Of a stretch of 64,000 bases of DNA, positions 42,492 to 50,681 are shown in pieces (the stretch's first letter is position 1; the number at the start of each line of letters is the position of its first letter). The notes under the pieces are model-generated. The model was not told the origin of the DNA, made no database searches, and saw nothing but the letters and a program-made list of their open reading frames with translations. The stretch is taken from the NCBI GenBank assembly GCA_963729445.1, contig CAVSNU010000005.1:682001-746000 (forward strand). The letters run 5' to 3'. This DNA comes from JACCZH01 sp963729445 (GTDB lineage: Bacteria; Chloroflexota; Chloroflexia; Thermomicrobiales; CFX8). The position numbers and the translations under genes were made by a program.

Positions 42492-42846
42492 CGCCCTGTT
42501 CCTCTTCGGCCAAAGGGTCGTCAAGCTCAACCCACGCTTCTGCCCAGTCCGTAATAGCAGCCATGACGCCGGCCAGCGCGCAACCCTTCGCGGTCAGGTG
42601 ATATTCGACCCGCACCGGAGTCTCCGGGATGACGGTACGCTCGACGATGCCGTCCACCTGAAGCTCCTTGAGCCGGTCAGCCAGCATGCGGTCACTCAAC
42701 CCGGGAATGGTGTGCTTGAGGTCGCCGAAGCGATGCACGTCATTTGAGAGGGCACGAATAATAACGCCGGTCCAGCGGCTGCCAATCTGCTCTATTGCTT
42801 TGTGAAAGCGTGGGCAAAACGCCACGCTGGAAGATGTAGTGTCCAT
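42484..42846 (-). CDS. HxlR family (DUF24) winged-helix regulator
   Basis: 120 residues. Helix-turn-helix core: FHKAIEQIGSRWTGVIIRAL, FGDLKHTIPGLSDRMLADRL, KELQVDGIVERTVIPETPVR, VEYHLTAKGCALAG. A Cys stands at residue 11, before the domain (VAFCPRF), near the place of the redox-sensing Cys of YodB and CatR in Bacillus, and a second Cys is at about 90. It diverges from YceI-dioxygenase genes, so it probably controls them and itself in response to quinones or other electrophiles. Confidence 0.9.
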   Translation of the reverse strand: MDTTSSSVAFCPRFHKAIEQIGSRWTGVIIRALSNDVHRFGDLKHTIPGLSDRMLADRLKELQVDGIVERTVIPETPVRVEYHLTAKGCALAGVMAAITDWAEAWVELDDPLAEEEQGGD

Positions 42847-42874
42847 AACCTAATTCTAAGTCCTGGGGACCCTC

Positions 42875-42903
42875 TTGACAACAGTAACTAAGAAATGTAT
42901 AGT
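42875..42903 (+). promoter_or_regulatory. Strong promoter of the YceI-dioxygenase operon with operator-like flank
   Basis: TTGACA (42875-42880), 17-bp spacer, TATAGT (42898-42903). The spacer contains AGTAACTAAG, similar to HxlR-family half-sites, and AACCTAATTCTAAG lies just upstream. It is 28 bp from the divergent HxlR start, so the regulator can control both directions. Confidence 0.7.
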
Positions 42904-42960
42904 CCCTGCGTAATGGGAAGTTACGTTGGGTTGTCTAGCGTGACGATATGCATCAATAGA

Positions 42961-43527
42961 ATGGCAGGCGACATCGTGGTTGCGACAAACGTGACAACCG
43001 GTACCTGGGCAATTGACCCGGCGCACTCGAACGTCGAGTTCAGTGTGAAGCACATGATGATTTCGACGGTGAAGGGCCGTTTCCCGTCGGTTGAGGGCAC
43101 GCTCCTGCTGGACGAGGCCCAGCCGGAGAATTCTTCGGTCACAGCGCGTATCGACGCCTCGAGCATCACGACTTACAATGAGATGCGCGACCAGCACCTG
43201 CGCACCAACGACTTCTTCAACGCTGAGCAGTGGCCGAACATTACTTTTCAGAGCACGCGCGTCGAGCGAGTCAGCGACGACGAATTCAAGGTTCACGGCG
43301 ATCTCACGATCCGCGATGTCACCAAGCCGGTCGTTCTCGACACTGAGCTCGATGGCATCATGGAGAAGGACGCTTTTGGCAAGCGGCGCGCGGCCTTCAC
43401 CGCCACTACCGCGATCGACCGCACGGACTTTGGCGTAACCTGGAACGGCGCGATTGAGGCTGGTGGCGTCGTCGTCGGCGACAAGGTCAAGATTACTCTG
43501 CACATCGCGGCGGTCCTGGAGGACTAG
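42961..43527 (+). CDS. YceI family protein
   Basis: 188 residues; lipocalin-like fold that binds long isoprenoids such as polyprenyl quinones in characterised homologues. Seen: GTWAIDPAHSNVEFSVKHMM, VKGRFPSVEGTLLLDEA, RDQHLRTNDFFNAEQWPNIT, FKVHGDLTIRDVTKPVVLDT and AIDRTDFGVTWNGAIEAGG. No signal peptide, so cytosolic. ATG 42961 is used; GTG 42976 is an alternative. First gene after the strong promoter. Quinone binding fits with the ring-cleaving dioxygenases that follow. Confidence 0.92.
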   Translation: MAGDIVVATNVTTGTWAIDPAHSNVEFSVKHMMISTVKGRFPSVEGTLLLDEAQPENSSVTARIDASSITTYNEMRDQHLRTNDFFNAEQWPNITFQSTRVERVSDDEFKVHGDLTIRDVTKPVVLDTELDGIMEKDAFGKRRAAFTATTAIDRTDFGVTWNGAIEAGGVVVGDKVKITLHIAAVLED

Positions 43528-43562
43528 CGGCATCCTGGAGGCATCGCCGGGAGGAGAATGAC

Positions 43563-44447
43563 ATGGCACAAGAGCAGACAACAACGACCCGACGCCTCCC
43601 GGCGTCCGCCGACGTTGGCGAGGTCAATCTCACCGTACGGGATCTAGCCCAGGCTCTGGGCTTCTACCGCGACATCCTGGGGTACACGGCGACGGAGACC
43701 CCGGAGGGCACCGTCCAGCTGACCGATGCGACGGGCGATGTCAACTTCGTGCTCCACGAGCACCCTGGCGCCGGGCCGAAACCCCGCCGCACGAGCGGTC
43801 TCTTCCACGCGGCAATCCTGTTGCCCACGAGACGCGACCTGGCGCGCATCGTCCAGCAGCTTCTGGCAAGCGGTTGGCCGATTGGCGGGGCTTCCGACCA
43901 CGGCGTCAGTGAGGCGCTCTATCTGGACGACCCGGATGGCATTGGCCTTGAGATCTACGTGGATAGACCTCGTGAAAACTGGCCACGCGCCGGTGAACGG
44001 GTGGCGATGGTAACCGAGCAGCTGAACTTTGACAGCCTGTTTGGCGAGTTAAGCGCAAACGAGCCCGAGTGGACGGCGATTCCCGCGGGGACGACCATCG
44101 GCCACATCCATCTGCAAGTGAGTGATCTGGAGCGCTCGGCACGCTTCTACACCGACGTGCTGGGTTTCGAAACGATGCAGGACTCCTACCCCGGCGCGCT
44201 GTTCGTGGCAGCCGGCGGCTACCACCATCACATCGGGATGAATGTCTGGGCCGGGCGTGGCGTGCCACCTCCACCTGCCGGCACAAGCGGCTTGAGGCGC
44301 TTCACGATCAACGTGCCCGAGCGTGAGGGTTGGCAGCAGCTCATGAGCCGTCTGGATGAGGCAGGTATCCAGGTGGAGCGACGTGAGGATGGCACGGCAC
44401 TCGTGTCCGACCCGGATGGCATCCAGATCTTGCTGCGCAATGCCTGA
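43563..44447 (+). CDS. VOC family extradiol dioxygenase, CatE-like
   Basis: 294 residues with two VOC modules. Module 1: DVGEVNLTVRDLAQALGFYR, GLFHAAILLPTRRDLARIV, DPDGIGLEIYVDRPRENW. Module 2: TIGHIHLQVSDLERSARFYT with ligand His, GGYHHHIGMNVWAGRGVPPP with ligand His, and DPDGIQILL where the usual final Glu is replaced. The module 2 pattern is that of catechol-2,3-dioxygenase CatE of Bacillus, which is induced by catechol stress. GGGAGGAG precedes ATG 43563. Confidence 0.87.
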   Translation: MAQEQTTTTRRLPASADVGEVNLTVRDLAQALGFYRDILGYTATETPEGTVQLTDATGDVNFVLHEHPGAGPKPRRTSGLFHAAILLPTRRDLARIVQQLLASGWPIGGASDHGVSEALYLDDPDGIGLEIYVDRPRENWPRAGERVAMVTEQLNFDSLFGELSANEPEWTAIPAGTTIGHIHLQVSDLERSARFYTDVLGFETMQDSYPGALFVAAGGYHHHIGMNVWAGRGVPPPPAGTSGLRRFTINVPEREGWQQLMSRLDEAGIQVERREDGTALVSDPDGIQILLRNA

Positions 44448-44500
44448 TCGCGGCCAACCGGGTTTGTCATCCCAGCACCACATTTCATTCTGACGCAGGA

Positions 44501-44550
44501 CGAGGGATTCGTTGCTCTCCGGTTGGTATACCGGGACGATGAATCCCTCG
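44501..44550. repeat. Palindrome between the two dioxygenase genes
   Basis: Perfect 10-bp arms CGAGGGATTC (44501-44510) and GAATCCCTCG (44541-44550) with an inner CCGGT/ACCGG stem. It resembles the ATCC hairpin modules elsewhere. It could act as an attenuator within the cluster. Confidence 0.55.
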
Positions 44551-44656
44551 CCGCATATCCGGATGACGAGCCCTGACTCCATGATATGTTGAGAGTGAAC
44601 GTCGCTGTCACCGCGAAGCATCAGGATGTTGAACGAAATGGACGGTCAATCGCCCC

Positions 44657-45622
44657 ATGAATATCGCGACTCCCGGGCTGCATCACATCACCGCCATTGC
44701 AGGTGACCCGCAGGTGAATATCAACTTTTACACCGGTTTCCTCGGCCTGCGGCTGGTGAAGCTGACGGTCAATTTCGATGACCCCGGCACCTATCACCTC
44801 TACTATGGGGACTACGCGGCTCGGCCCGGCACGATTCTCACCTTCTTTCCGTGGGAAGGCGCGCCACGTGGCAGGCCAGGCACGGGGCAGGCCACTGCGA
44901 TTGGCTTCCTGATTTCGGAAGACTCGATCGATTACTGGGTGCGGCGCCTGAGCGAGCACAACATCCCCTTCCAGGGGCCGGGCACGCGCTTTGACGAGCA
45001 GGTGCTTACCTTCCTGGACCCCGACGGTATCGAGCTTGAGCTGGTGGCGAGGACGAACGTGCCGGCCAACGAGGAGCCGCAGTTTGGCCCGGTTCCGCCC
45101 GAGTTCGCCATTCGTGGATTTCACGGCGTGACGCTGACGCTGGCTGCCTACGAGCGGACGGCCGGGCTCTTGACCAATACGTTCGGGTATACCGCCATCT
45201 CCGAGACCGGCAGCCGCTTCCGCTACGACACGCAGTCCGGTGCGATTGGGAGTGTCATCGACGTGCTCCGCGAGCCGAGCGCGAGCGCTCCAAAGGGCGA
45301 GATTGCGATTGGCACCATCCACCACGTGGCGTTCCGCACCCCGGACGACGCGCATCAGCTTGCGTTCCGTGAGCGGCTGGAAGAGCTGCGGTTCTCGGTG
45401 ACGCCGGTGCGCGACCGGCAGTACTTCCACTCGATCTATTTCCGGGAGCCTGGCGGCGTGCTGTTCGAGATCGCGACCGACCAGCCGGGCTTCGAGATTG
45501 ACGAGTCGCTGGAGAACCTGGGCACGTCCCTGAAGCTGCCGCCCTGGTATGACCGCGACCGCTCGTCGATTGAGAGCCTGCTGACGCCCGTGCAGCTACC
45601 AAAGGAGACGGTGTCACGATGA
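44657..45622 (+). CDS. Ring-cleaving dioxygenase, MhqO/MhqA type
   Basis: 321 residues, two VOC modules. Seen: PGLHHITAIAGDPQVNINFY (first ligand His), RLVKLTVNFDDPGTYHLYYG, TILTFFPWEGAPRGRPGTGQ, FLDPDGIELELVAR, then in module 2 IRGFHGVTLTLAAYERTAGL, GTIHHVAFRTPDDAHQL, YFHSIYFREPGGVLFEIATD with the terminal Glu ligand. The whole matches the MhqO/MhqA family that opens hydroquinones. Overlaps the esterase by 4 bases. Confidence 0.9.
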   Translation: MNIATPGLHHITAIAGDPQVNINFYTGFLGLRLVKLTVNFDDPGTYHLYYGDYAARPGTILTFFPWEGAPRGRPGTGQATAIGFLISEDSIDYWVRRLSEHNIPFQGPGTRFDEQVLTFLDPDGIELELVARTNVPANEEPQFGPVPPEFAIRGFHGVTLTLAAYERTAGLLTNTFGYTAISETGSRFRYDTQSGAIGSVIDVLREPSASAPKGEIAIGTIHHVAFRTPDDAHQLAFRERLEELRFSVTPVRDRQYFHSIYFREPGGVLFEIATDQPGFEIDESLENLGTSLKLPPWYDRDRSSIESLLTPVQLPKETVSR

Positions 45623-46248
45623 GTAGTGCGTCCAGCGACCTCAACTTCATCCATCGGTTCGAGCCGGCGGCGGAGGGCTCCAACCGAACCCTGCTGTTGC
45701 TGCACGGCACTGGCGGCAGTGAGTCGGATTTACTCCAGCTTGGCCGGATGATCGATCCTAATGCGGCCCTGCTGAGCCCGCGGGGCAAGGTGCTAGAGCG
45801 TGGTATGCCGCGGTTTTTTCGGCGCTTGTCGGAGGGCGTCTTCGATGAAGTGGATCTCAGAGCCCGAACTGAGGAGCTGGCGGAGTTCATCGACGCGGCG
45901 GCAAACACGTACGGTCTCGACCGTGAGTCGATCGTGGCCGTGGGCTATTCGAACGGGGCGAACATCGCTGCCAGCCTGCTTTTGTCGGATCCTGAGATGC
46001 TGGCCGGCGCGGTGCTCTTCAGGGCGATGGTTCCGTTTGAGCCGGCAGCGCTGCCGAATCTGACCGGGATACCGATTTTTTTGGCCGCGGGCCGGCGGGA
46101 CCCGATCATCGCACCCGAAAATGCCGAGCGGCTCGCGCAGATACTTCGAGACGCCGGGGCGGCAGTCACCCTCGAATGGGTCGCCGAGGGCCATGGATTA
46201 ACGCAAGAGGAGATCCAGACAGCGTCTCGCTGGCTGGGAGGCTCGTAG
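45619..46248 (+). CDS. Alpha/beta hydrolase, carboxylesterase/MhqD type
   Basis: 209 residues of the phospholipase/carboxylesterase (dienelactone hydrolase-like) family. Catalytic Ser in VAVGYSNGANIAASLLL, Asp in AAGRRDPIIAPENAERLA, His in WVAEGHGLTQEEIQTASRWL; oxyanion segment LLLLHGTGGSESDLLQL. ATG 45619 overlaps the dioxygenase stop, so the two are coupled as mhqO/mhqD homologues are in Bacillus-type clusters. It probably hydrolyses ring-opened products. Confidence 0.9.
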   Translation: MSSASSDLNFIHRFEPAAEGSNRTLLLLHGTGGSESDLLQLGRMIDPNAALLSPRGKVLERGMPRFFRRLSEGVFDEVDLRARTEELAEFIDAAANTYGLDRESIVAVGYSNGANIAASLLLSDPEMLAGAVLFRAMVPFEPAALPNLTGIPIFLAAGRRDPIIAPENAERLAQILRDAGAAVTLEWVAEGHGLTQEEIQTASRWLGGS

Positions 46249-46252
46249 GAGA

Positions 46253-46285
46253 AAGCGCCCGACCGGTATACCCGGTCGGGCGCTT
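46253..46285. terminator. Bidirectional hairpin terminator
   Basis: Perfect 14-bp stem AAGCGCCCGACCGG/CCGGTCGGGCGCTT, loop TATAC. It lies between the convergent esterase and methyltransferase genes. Confidence 0.8.
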
Positions 46286-46294
46286 GCGCGGTGA

Positions 46295-46867
46295 TTACCG
46301 CGTCGAGCGGGCCTGGGTGTGGTCGATATGCCAGGTGTAGAGCAGCCAGTCGTCCGTTTCCCACACGTCAGCCTCGCCCAGCCCGGCTTTTCGACCAAGG
46401 TCAACGACCTGCTCTCTGGTCATCCTCCGGCTAGGCGGCGGACCGATTTCTTCCTCGCGGTACGGCCATTCCATCACAGCCACCATCCGGCGGCTGAGCC
46501 GCTTCCACTCTTTCAGAGCGGCCAGCTGGTCCGGTACTTCGTGCAACACGAAGGCGGCAAACACGAGACCGGCCGAGTCGTTCGCCATCCGGATAACGTC
46601 GGCCTGGGTCTGCATGTGCTTGGCCTGTGGCACCAGCTTTCGGATCTGCTCGATCATTGTTGCGGAGCTGTCGACGGCCGTGACATCCAGCACTCCCGTA
46701 TCGAGGAACGCCTCCGCCCAGACGCCGGTTCCCGCGCCAACATCGATAACGTGCTGGGTGTTCTGATCGACAAGCCGGTTGACGACGTCCTTGATGCGCA
46801 GCATCTTCAGTCGCTCCGGGTCGCGTAGTCGCTCGTGCTGCGTCGTGTCGAAGCCGCCGTCGGTCAT
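46295..46867 (-). CDS. Class I SAM-dependent methyltransferase
   Basis: 190 residues, Methyltransf_11/25 type. Motif I VIDVGAGTGVWAEAFLDTGV, acidic residue in VTAVDSSATMIEQI, motif IV region GLVFAAFVLHEVPDQLAALK, and RRMVAVMEWPYREEEIGPPP. ATG 46867, preceded by AAGGAGACC. It is transcribed alone. The substrate is unknown; similar proteins sit near arsenic or quinone genes in other genomes, but nothing here decides it. Confidence 0.87.
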   Translation of the reverse strand: MTDGGFDTTQHERLRDPERLKMLRIKDVVNRLVDQNTQHVIDVGAGTGVWAEAFLDTGVLDVTAVDSSATMIEQIRKLVPQAKHMQTQADVIRMANDSAGLVFAAFVLHEVPDQLAALKEWKRLSRRMVAVMEWPYREEEIGPPPSRRMTREQVVDLGRKAGLGEADVWETDDWLLYTWHIDHTQARSTR

Positions 46868-46937
46868 AGTGGATGGTCTCCTTCGTGGTGTTGAACGGTC
46901 GCGGCGATGGTGCCTGGATTGTTATCCCAGTGATGAA

Positions 46938-46991
46938 GGGTACCCGTTCAGGATGGCAGCCTGCCCAAACTGCCATCCCGGCCGGGTACCC
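46938..46991. terminator. Nested hairpin downstream of the molybdopterin subunit gene
   Basis: Outer stem GGGTACCCG/CGGGTACCC and inner stem GGATGGCAG/CTGCCATCC, both perfect, with a 10-base loop. It lies 27 bases past the end of the reverse-strand gene and upstream of the methyltransferase start. Confidence 0.55.
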
Positions 46992-47018
46992 TCGGGGTAC
47001 AAAGATCCGTAACTGCTG

Positions 47019-49283
47019 CTACTTCCCGTTCAGCAACACCTTGCTCACCCGCTCGGCGCTGAGGGGCATCTCGGTGATGCGCTGGCCCGTGGCGTTGGCG
47101 ACGGCGTTGGCGATGGCGGCGGCGCCGGGGACGATCGGCGGCTCGCCGACGCCCTTCGCGCCCAGCGGTCCGGCCGACGACGGGATTTCGAGGACGATCG
47201 TCTCAATCGAGGGCACCTGGTTTGACTTCGGCAGGTTGTAGTCCATCATCGTCGCGCTAATGAGCTGACCCTCGTCGGTGTAACTCATCTGCTCGTGCAG
47301 ACCGAAGCCGATGCCCTGCGCGGTTCCGCCAATCATCTGACCTTCAACCGCGGCCGGGTTGAGCGACTTGCCGACGTCCTGAATGGTGACCTAGCGCTCG
47401 ATTGCGATCTGGCCGGTCTCCTTGTCGACCGTCACCTCGGCGATCTGACCGGAGAAGCCCGGCGCGCGATCCTGAATGGCCGACTTGCCGATGCCGTAGA
47501 CCGGCTCGTACTTGCCACCAAACGACATGCTCAGGCGCGCCAGCTCCGCGACGGCGATCTCCTGCTCGGTACCCTTTACTCGCACGACGCCGTCAACCAT
47601 CTCCAGGTCGTCGGCGGAGGCTTCCATCTCGGCGGCAGCGATGGCCAGTACCTGCTGGCGTGCCTCCTCGGCAGCCTTCATCACGGCCGGACCGAGCGTG
47701 TAGGTCGTCTTTGAGCCGCCGGCCATGCCGGCATAGGGGGCGGTGTCGGTGTCACCGTTGACGACCTTCACTTTGCTCATCTCGGTGCCGAAGACATCGG
47801 CCGCCAGCATCGCGAAGGTCGTGTTGGTGCCGGTGATGTCGCTGTGGCCCAGGGTGAGCAGCAACGAGCCGTCGGTGTTGACACGGATGTTGGCCGCGCA
47901 CGGCTCGACGCCGCCCGGCCAGCCGCCGATGGCCATGCCGATCCCCTTGCTGGGGTCCTTGCCGCGCTCTTTCCAGAGCGGGTGGTCCTTGATCGTTTGC
48001 AGGATCTCCTTCAAGCCGATCCGCGCCCAGGGTTGGTCATTGGCCATGACGTCGCCGCCCTCGGAAGCATTCTTCAAGCGGAACTCGACCGGATCCCAGC
48101 CGATTTGCGTCGCTACCTCGTCGATCGCCTGCTCGATGGCAAAGGTGGCCTGTGGGGCTCCCGGCGCTCGGTAGGCTCCGGTGCCCGGCTTGTTGGTGAT
48201 GACCTCGTAGCCGGTGATCTCCAGGTTGTCGGTCTGGTAGTAGCTGCCCATGATCAACGCGCCGACAGTCAGCGGCGAGGCGGGGTAGCAGCCTGAGTCG
48301 TAGACTACCTGCGCTTTGACGGCGGTGATGGTGCCGTCCTTCTTCGCGCCGATCTTGATGTCGATGACCGAACCCGGCGCCGGCGTGCCGGCCATGAACT
48401 CCTCGGTGCGGCTCATGAGAATCTTGACCGGGGCGTTCAGTTTTAGCGCCAGCCAGCCGGTGAGGGGCTCCAGGAGAACGGCCTTCGAGCCGAACCCGCC
48501 GCCGATCTCAAGGTTGACCACCTTGACCTGGCTCTGGGGGAGCCCCAGGACCGCCGCGGTGGAGTTGCGCGTGTAGAACTGCCCCTGCGTCATGGTGTAG
48601 ATGACGAGGTTGCCGAATGGATCGGGGACCGCGATGGTCGCGTGCGGCTCGATATAGCCCTGGTGAACCATCCCGGAGCGGTACTGCCGCTCAACCACGG
48701 CGTCGGCCTCGCGGAAGCCCTTCTCCACGTCACCACGTGTGAAGCGGGTGGCGTTGGTGATGTTGTCGGGCAGCTTCGAGATGTCCATGTCGTCACCGCC
48801 CGAGACGCTGGCGTGCGCTTCGCCCTCGGACCACGCTTCGGCCTTGGATTTCGGGCGAATGACCGGAGCGTCAGGTTGCATCGCCGCAATGGGATCAACG
48901 TTCGCGCCAAGTTCCTTGTACTCAACCTGCACGAGCTCGACGCCCTCTTCAGCGGCGGCCTCGTTTGTAGCCACGACGACGGCGACGGCCTGACCGTAGT
49001 AGATGGCTTTGTCACGGGCCAGCATCGCGTTATGACGATCTGCCGGCTCGTCTCCGTCCGGGAGGACATCTTTGCCGGTGTAGACAGCGACCACGCCTGG
49101 GTGCGCGAGCGCGGCGCTTGTGTCGATTGACACGATCTCGGCATGGGCGTAGACGCTATTGACTGTGCGCGCCTGAAGCATGCCGGGGAATGTCAGGTCG
49201 TCGACGTAACGGGTTGCGCCAGTGACTTTCGCAGCGCCTTCGAGGCGTTTTGTTGCCTGACCGATTGCGGGACTCGCAGTCAT
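47019..49283 (-). pseudogene. Xanthine dehydrogenase/CoxL family molybdopterin-binding subunit, interrupted by an in-frame TAG
   Basis: ATG 49283 follows AGGGGAGGG. 754 residues if the stop is read through. Domain a/b hammerhead 1-120 (GAAKVTGATRYVDDLTFPGM), MoCo domains with GGGFGSKAVLLEPLTGW and TGAYRAPGAPQATFAIEQAI. Codon 631 (47391-47393) is TAG where the family has Tyr (IAIERY then VTIQDVGKSLNPAAVEGQ); the same frame then continues MIGGTAQGIGFGLHEQM to a normal end. No small [2Fe-2S] or FAD subunit genes are adjacent, so it is an orphan large subunit or uses partners elsewhere. Without the C-terminal 124 residues the MoCo site would be incomplete. Confidence 0.88.
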
Positions 49284-49321
49284 TATCCCTCCCCTGTTCA
49301 ATGGACGATATGCGGTCGGAC

Positions 49322-49354
49322 GCTGTGGTGTCCGGAGCAGCCGGACACCACAGC
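49322..49354. repeat. Perfect hairpin upstream of the molybdopterin subunit gene
   Basis: 14-bp arms GCTGTGGTGTCCGG/CCGGACACCACAGC with loop AGCAG, 39 bases before the ATG at 49283. It could be a leader hairpin or a terminator of antisense transcripts. Confidence 0.5.
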
Positions 49355-49478
49355 ATCTTCGCCCGAATGTTGACGATGCGTCAAGTATAGCGGTGGAATG
49401 TTGGAACCGTGCCCCGGGTCGTATACTCCAGCCGTGAACCTGGTCCCAATCTCTCCAGAGAGGCGGTGAGTGAGCCGC

Positions 49479-49733
49479 ATGCGACGTGTGACAATAACGA
49501 TTCCAGACGATCTCATGGTCGAGATTGATGCGTATCAGCGACGAGAAGGATCTTCCTGCGAGATTGAATCCGTCGTCGAGGACGTACTGCGGCAATTCTT
49601 CAGTACTTCCGATAGATGGGGCGGCCGGGAATATCGACCGCCGTCGGGCCCTCTTCGCATCAGACCGGCGCAAGTCGGGAGTGGCGAGAGTGACATTAGC
49701 ATCGAGCACGATCGATACCTGACAGAGAAATGA
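49479..49733 (+). CDS. Ribbon-helix-helix antitoxin (first of two paralogues)
   Basis: 84 residues from ATG 49479 (GTG 49470 also possible). The RHH N-terminus is MRRVTITIPDDLMVEIDAYQ; the C-terminal toxin-binding tail carries GREYRPPSGPLRI and ISIEHDRYLTEK. It is about half identical to the protein at 49990, including the DNA just before the start (GGCGGTGAGTGAGCCGCATG vs. the same with GAGCGAGCC). Its stop overlaps the start of a truncated PIN toxin by 4 bases, so this was a VapBC-like pair. Confidence 0.75.
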   Translation: MRRVTITIPDDLMVEIDAYQRREGSSCEIESVVEDVLRQFFSTSDRWGGREYRPPSGPLRIRPAQVGSGESDISIEHDRYLTEK

Positions 49734-49795
49734 CTGTCGCAGTGCTTGTCGATACCGGGCCGCTCTTCGCCGCTGTTGATCCAGACGATCAATGC
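49730..49795 (+). pseudogene. Truncated PIN-domain toxin
   Basis: Only the first strand and helix start remain: MTVAVLVDTGPLFAAVDPDD, with the first catalytic Asp, matching MRAVLIDTGPLYALVTPSDQ of the downstream toxin. After about residue 22 the frame continues to 50002 without any PIN feature. The other three acidic residues are missing. Deletion remnant. Confidence 0.7.
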
Positions 49796-49989
49796 GTCCT
49801 CGGCTTGATCACGGTTCAGCCTATGAGTCATGAGGTTGTGGTCGGAAGCTCGAGAAACGAGCAGAGGGCCAACGCAGCGATCTTAATGGTTCGATTTTCC
49901 CACCGCGTGCTTCGATATATTTGGGGGTGCAATCAGCGTATACTATTGGCACGAAATCATCAGCAGCAGAAGGGCGGTGAGCGAGCCGC

Positions 49990-50250
49990 ATGCGACGTGT
50001 AGTGGTCACCATCCCAGACGAGCTTGGTGCGGAGCTCGATGAATACTTGCGTCGCGAGGCGCCGTCGTCGACCGTTGATACATTCGTTGCTGACGCCGTC
50101 CGGCAGCGTCTGAATAATTGTCGCCGGCTTGCGGGTCGCGAGTATCGACCGGCGTCTCGTCCTTTTCAGATTACTCAATTGGAAGAAAAAGACGATCTAG
50201 GCGAGCCGGATGTCAGTGTCAACCACGATCGATACCTTGCTGAAGGATGA
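49990..50250 (+). CDS. Ribbon-helix-helix antitoxin (second paralogue)
   Basis: 86 residues. MRRVVVTIPDELGAELDEYL, then LAGREYRPASRPFQITQLEE and VSVNHDRYLAEG. ATG 49990 is preceded by AGAAGGGCGGTGAGCGAGCC. Stop and toxin start overlap by 4 bases (ATGA at 50247). As a VapB-type antitoxin it would bind both its toxin and the promoter; TATACT at about 49938 may be the -10. Confidence 0.78.
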   Translation: MRRVVVTIPDELGAELDEYLRREAPSSTVDTFVADAVRQRLNNCRRLAGREYRPASRPFQITQLEEKDDLGEPDVSVNHDRYLAEG

Positions 50251-50659
50251 GAGCGGTCTTAATTGATACGGGACCGCTATACGCTCTCGTGACTCCGTCC
50301 GATCAGTATCACCAGCAAGCTCAGCAAGAGTCCGAGCGCATACGTGGCGAAGGTTTTGAGGTACTTGTCCTCTATCCCATTATGGCAGAGACATACACCC
50401 TTCTTCTGCGTAGGTTTGTCCCCATAACGGCTCAGCGATGGCTTGGGGATATAACAACGTCCGCACATTTCGTCAACCCGAACGAAGAAGACTATCTCCA
50501 GGCCGTTGGTCGTATACGGGCATTTCACGACCAACCACTGACACTTTGTGATGGCCTGCTGGCCATTCTCAGCGAGCCATTCTCAGCGAGCGGCTCGGGG
50601 TGCCGATCTGAAGCTACGATCACCACTTCGACATCTTGAGAGCTTCTCGATGGCGATAG
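50247..50659 (+). pseudogene. PIN-domain toxin (VapC-like) with damaged C-terminus
   Basis: RNase-type toxin. Kept: MRAVLIDTGPLYALVTPSDQ (Asp1), YPIMAETYTLLLRRFV (Glu), FHDQPLTLCDGLLAILSE (Asp3). Then a perfect 14-bp tandem duplication (50564-50577 and 50578-50591, CATTCTCAGCGAGC) shifts the frame, which ends at 50639. Without the duplication the original frame would continue ERLGVPI, a TGA where Trp is expected, then SYDHHFDILRASRWR to a stop at 50659. The fourth acidic residue (in SYDHHF) is therefore lost by two separate lesions. Confidence 0.75.
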
Positions 50660-50681
50660 GCAGTCACTGCTTGTTACTGCC

